Positions 60,952-64,000 of a stretch of DNA of 64,000 nucleotides are shown piece by piece. Below the pieces are notes generated by a model that was not told the origin of the DNA, ran no database searches, and saw only the letters and a list, made by a program, of their open reading frames with translations. Numbering within the stretch: position 1 is the stretch's first letter; every line of letters starts with the position of its first letter. Both the position numbers and the translations under genes were made by a program. The stretch comes from Paramarasmius palmivorus (taxonomy: Eukaryota; Basidiomycota; Agaricomycetes; Agaricales; Marasmiaceae), in assembly GCA_037176845.1 (NCBI GenBank), contig JAYKXP010000029.1, positions 1-64,000 of the forward strand. The letters run 5' to 3'.

Positions 60952-61626
60952 GTACAAGTCATTACCGTTTAACACCAGAGTCACAATTAACCTTGTACTT
61001 TATTTGTAGGATTGAGGGAGCGTCATGGGGACACCAGTCAATGAAGAATCCCACAGTCATTGTACATTGCATATATCAAATATCCTTTTTCTTTCACCTC
61101 TTCCACAACGCAAATGATTTTGTTTCGATTATTCTACACCTTCATGTATCATGTCAAAGCCGTTCATCGTAATGTTTCTAATGCTATGGGCAAGGAATAA
61201 GCTACGAAATGAATATGTGCAAGTCATACCTCGTGGTATACGATGTAAGCAAATGTAGTACTTCTAAAGATACAGAACATGAATAACCATGGCCACTGCA
61301 AAAGAGCCGTCAGATGCGAAGCGCATGGTGGTAAGTCATACCTTGAGTAGTCATTTTCCGGTTGCGAAATTCTGTATACCTGAAAGAGTCAAATCAGCCC
61401 AAGTTCAAATAGCAAAAAAGATACTTACGTGATCCGCCACAGGATCCCTAGGTGAGGAAAGCAGGCGGTTAGCATACGATCGGGCGAGCAACCGTAGAGA
61501 CGAACCGGCGTGTAGAGCAGTCATCAGCGCGAAGGAAAGCCCTATGTACAAAGAATAGGCATCAGCATTGACCAAGCTTCCAGCGAACGCGATATATCGA
61601 TAGAACGAAGCAACCGTTTACGGCCT
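60952..61626. other. Intergenic between HNH gene and family copy E
   Basis: 3' regions of two converging genes. No independent gene seen. Confidence 0.4.
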
Positions 61627-62360
61627 TCAGAAGGGAGTGCCGTTGTTCTTAAGCATGGCTTGAAGCAGAGACGGGGGTGTGACCCTTCTTGCGCGTTTGA
61701 TAGCTTTAACGTCGTCGGATAGACTTGTTGGGTTTGTGTTTTCCTTGTTTCGCCGAGTTGCGCGAGGGGGAGTGGCGGTAGCTGCAGACCATAGTTTGGG
61801 AATGGTGACTTTCTTGATGGGTGTCGCGGGCGATACAGTCGAGTTACCGATCCATGTGAGAGGTGCTGAGGTAGTGGTAGTTGCCGAAACAGTCTTCTTC
61901 TTGATGGCTGTGGCGGGAGAAACAGTCGAGTTGCCGATCCATGAAATAGGGGTAGTCGACGCCGAGAGAGTTTCTTGCGAAAATTCCTGCTCGTAGAAGA
62001 AAATATCATGGTGAGCAGCAACAATATCATCAACATCTTCATCCATATCATCGTCATTCTCGTCCCCAGCTTCGACTTTCTCCGCTGACCCCTTTTTCAC
62101 AAAGTCAACAGATACAGATGGAAGCTTACTGTTGATGTGGGCCAACACGTCGACCTCGCGTCCAATGAGTGCAGGGCGCAAGATTGAGCGAAAAGCTTTC
62201 CCGGCGTTGAGGTAAGGAAGCTTCTTGACGACGGCGGCCACTTCCTCGAGCTCGGTGAGCTGTAAGACATTCAAAATTAATCTTTGAGACAGGGGATGTA
62301 AGAAGGGGGACGTACCACGACAGAGGTAGTAGAAGTAGCGGAGATCATAGTAGATTGCAT
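61627..62360 (-). CDS. KEN-box family protein, copy E (intact)
   Basis: The start ATG is at 62360. Exon 1 encodes MQSTMISATSTTSVV and exon 2 begins at about 62259 with LTELEEVAAVVKKLPYLN. Compared with copy B there is a 9-bp in-frame loss at the end of exon 1, removing three codons of the SVDDLL segment next to the splice donor. The rest is complete: acidic DDDMDEDVDDIVAAHHD, two WIGNSTVSPAT(A/P)IKK repeats, RRNKENTNP and RRVTPPSLLQAMLKN. About 220 residues. CDK-like TPIKK and the KEN motif are kept. Function unknown; together with copy B it shows that the family is being preserved at least in part. Confidence 0.78.
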
Positions 62361-62444
62361 TTGAGTATAGTTCACGTCTGGCAAGCAGAGATGATGGGGT
62401 TCACAAAAAAGATTGGGAATAGGGTCTAAAATGGAGAGGCAAGG

Positions 62445-62452
62445 ATTTTATA
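62445..62452 (-). promoter_or_regulatory. TATA box of family copy E
   Basis: TATAAAAT on the minus strand at the conserved distance from the ATG. The block upstream to about 62530 matches copies B and D. Confidence 0.7.
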
Positions 62453-62529
62453 GCCACTCAGCGCTGAAATTAAAACTCCCACGCATCGACCAGGGCAGGC
62501 TCGAGAACGGAAAGAAAACCACGGATTCT

Positions 62530-63166
62530 CTTTGCTATAGTCCCAGTCCACCCAATTCAGTGTTAACGGGCATCGGGGAAAGACCGTGACCATCGGGCTG
62601 ATATTTTTGATTTAGGGCTTTGGTGGTCGCTATCGTCTCTCAACGCGACCTGAATACTGATTGTATTATGCGACGAAGAGAATACCTAAGCAGCCAAAGG
62701 GTTCAATATTTCAATCTAAAGTGAACGCGGTACGCGCACCTTTCACCAGCCATTGAGTATTGAAATCCCTGAGCTAGTTACTCCAACCAAGGACAGGCAA
62801 TTAGGAGCTCCACGTGTACTTTTTGGGTTCTTTATCCAATCGTCCAAGCTGATATCAGCAGAATGCTCGTCCTCATCGTGGTGAGAAGTGAGAGGGAAAC
62901 GCGCTAGCACTTGACATCATGATGTTCCCATGACGTTCAGGGATAGCGTTTCCCAGGCCCGACAGGGTAGCAAAAACTTCCAGCCTTGCGTTCTGGGCAG
63001 CATAGTCAGATAGCAGCTACAAGCCAGGGGCTGGTGACTGGACTCCTGCAATGAGTGTTTTGCTGCATGCGATTTTATACAGAATTATTCAGTCCGTGTA
63101 TCCTACCATAATATAGCGTGTATGTCCTTCCGTCTGGTCACAATCCAAACACAAATCCCTCAAGGC
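62530..63166. other. Intergenic, no supported gene
   Basis: No convincing frame. It holds the 3' region of the esterase gene at its right end. Confidence 0.4.
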
Positions 63167-64000
63167 TCAGTGGCTACCTCTCAAACGGAACCCTATCTCA
63201 TTCGAAGCAAAGTGCCACAGGTAATGGGTCCATCCTTCCATGACACCTGCACCCGTCATAATGTGTAAGCAATCACCAGTTGCATGCTATAAACCGTCGT
63301 ATCAACATTATAGAATCCATGCAGGCCAAATGAATCCACTCACCGCATCTGGACGTAACCTCGCCGGCCTATCAATCCCGACGAAATGAATGTTAGGGTA
63401 CTTCGCCGACGACAAAAGTTTCTACATCAACATTCCATCAGTCACACGGCTGACACCAATGAAACGCCACACATACCGTAAATATTTCATTATACTCCCA
63501 AATGTTCCCCCAATTGTACCAATTCCAAACGAACGGCTCAATCTCTGTCCACGGCGCCCTATGGCTATGACAATCCTCGTGTCCAGGCAGATACGCTCTG
63601 ACTATCGTTTCCCTCTTCTTGCGTTTTCCAGTCGAAAGTACCACTCCCTTGTCATCGTTAATCGCTTCCTGTACTCGATCAGCCCACGCCTCCATAGCTT
63701 TCCCAAAGAACCCAATGACACCGTCGATACCATACCCAGTCGTATCCTTACTCTCGTCGCGGTACCCAGAGAAAAGCGTCGTAGTCCAGTGCCCTGCGGT
63801 ACTAACAACCAATGCACCGTAATTTCCTTCAGGGAGCGGTCTAGTCAACAGTTCGTTGAGGTAGTACTCCGGACTGAGAGTCCACACTGCCTCGTCGCTG
63901 AAAAGCTGGAAGTCTGCTGGTGGGTTGTATAATGAACGGTGGAGCTCTACGAGCTCGGATTCCTCGAATAGAAGATCGACGCGGCGGAATGTCATGAGGG
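63167..64000 (-). CDS. PC-esterase/Cas1-like acyl-esterase (5' end beyond window)
   Basis: Three exons in view join in frame. The first runs off the right edge and reads TFRRVDLLFEESELVELH, VVSTAGHWTTTLFSGYRD, YLPGHEDCHSHRAPW and WNWYNWGNIWEYNEIFT. The second reads KLLSSAKYPNIHFVGIDR. The third reads HATGDCLHIMTGAGVMEGWT, then HYLWHFASNEIGF, with TGA at 63167-63169. RPDAHATGDCLH supplies the DxxH catalytic motif of the SGNH-like family that includes plant TBL/PMR5 proteins and the fungal capsule O-acetyltransferase Cas1. Likely acts on polysaccharide acetylation or deacetylation in the secretory route. The GDS motif and N-terminus lie outside the window. Confidence 0.85.

Overview
The window looks like nuclear DNA of a mushroom-forming basidiomycete (Agaricomycetes). 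Protein genes are cut by many 50-60 nt GT-AG introns. The gene families are typical of that group: a TET/JBP-type dioxygenase, an alpha-kinase, a basidiomycete integrase-core protein, an F-box protein, a secreted GMC oxidoreductase, Chs7, an HNH protein and a PC-esterase. The tRNA-Ile gene has a short intron, as in a nuclear genome. All identifications come from reading translations by eye; no database search was run.

Layout. 1-4559 (minus): a five-exon TET/JBP-like dioxygenase gene with an embedded chromodomain, still open at the left edge. Upstream of it are a perfect 36-bp inverted repeat and a 160-bp tandem array (about 5080-6150). 6247-8116 (minus) is a DDE integrase-core gene, divergent from an alpha-kinase gene (8302-11209, plus). 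11.4-21 kb is gene-poor: a truncated member of a dispersed family, tRNA-Ile(AAU), and two tandem paralogues of a disordered protein. 21.3-22.9 kb is chs7. 23032-23618 is a hAT-type MITE with an 8-bp target duplication. 24.2-29.4 kb holds two small multi-WW-domain genes flanking a large membrane-protein gene. 30.4-31.2 kb is an intact member of the dispersed family. 32.4-41 kb holds a small coiled-coil gene, an F-box gene, a GMC oxidoreductase and another family fragment.

41.8-55.8 kb is the most unusual part: a tyrosine recombinase gene, a GEN1/XPG-like nuclease gene and a SAP-domain gene lie next to each other. The SAP gene is split by a 7,681-bp LTR retrotransposon (47374-55054) that codes only for a Gag-like protein. 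Removing the element and one 5-bp target duplication restores the SAP reading frame. From 56.6 kb to the right edge come a family pseudogene, an uncharacterised gene, an HNH_2 endonuclease-like gene, another intact family member, and a PC-esterase gene cut by the right edge.

Two themes stand out. First, a dispersed five-copy family (11.4, 30.5, 39.9, 56.8 and 62.0 kb) shares promoter and first exon in four copies; its protein carries a KEN box and repeated CDK-like sites. Second, chromatin and DNA-processing functions are concentrated here: TET/JBP plus chromodomain, integrase core, tyrosine recombinase, XPG-type nuclease, SAP protein and HNH nuclease. These may be partly mobile or domesticated elements; that is inference.
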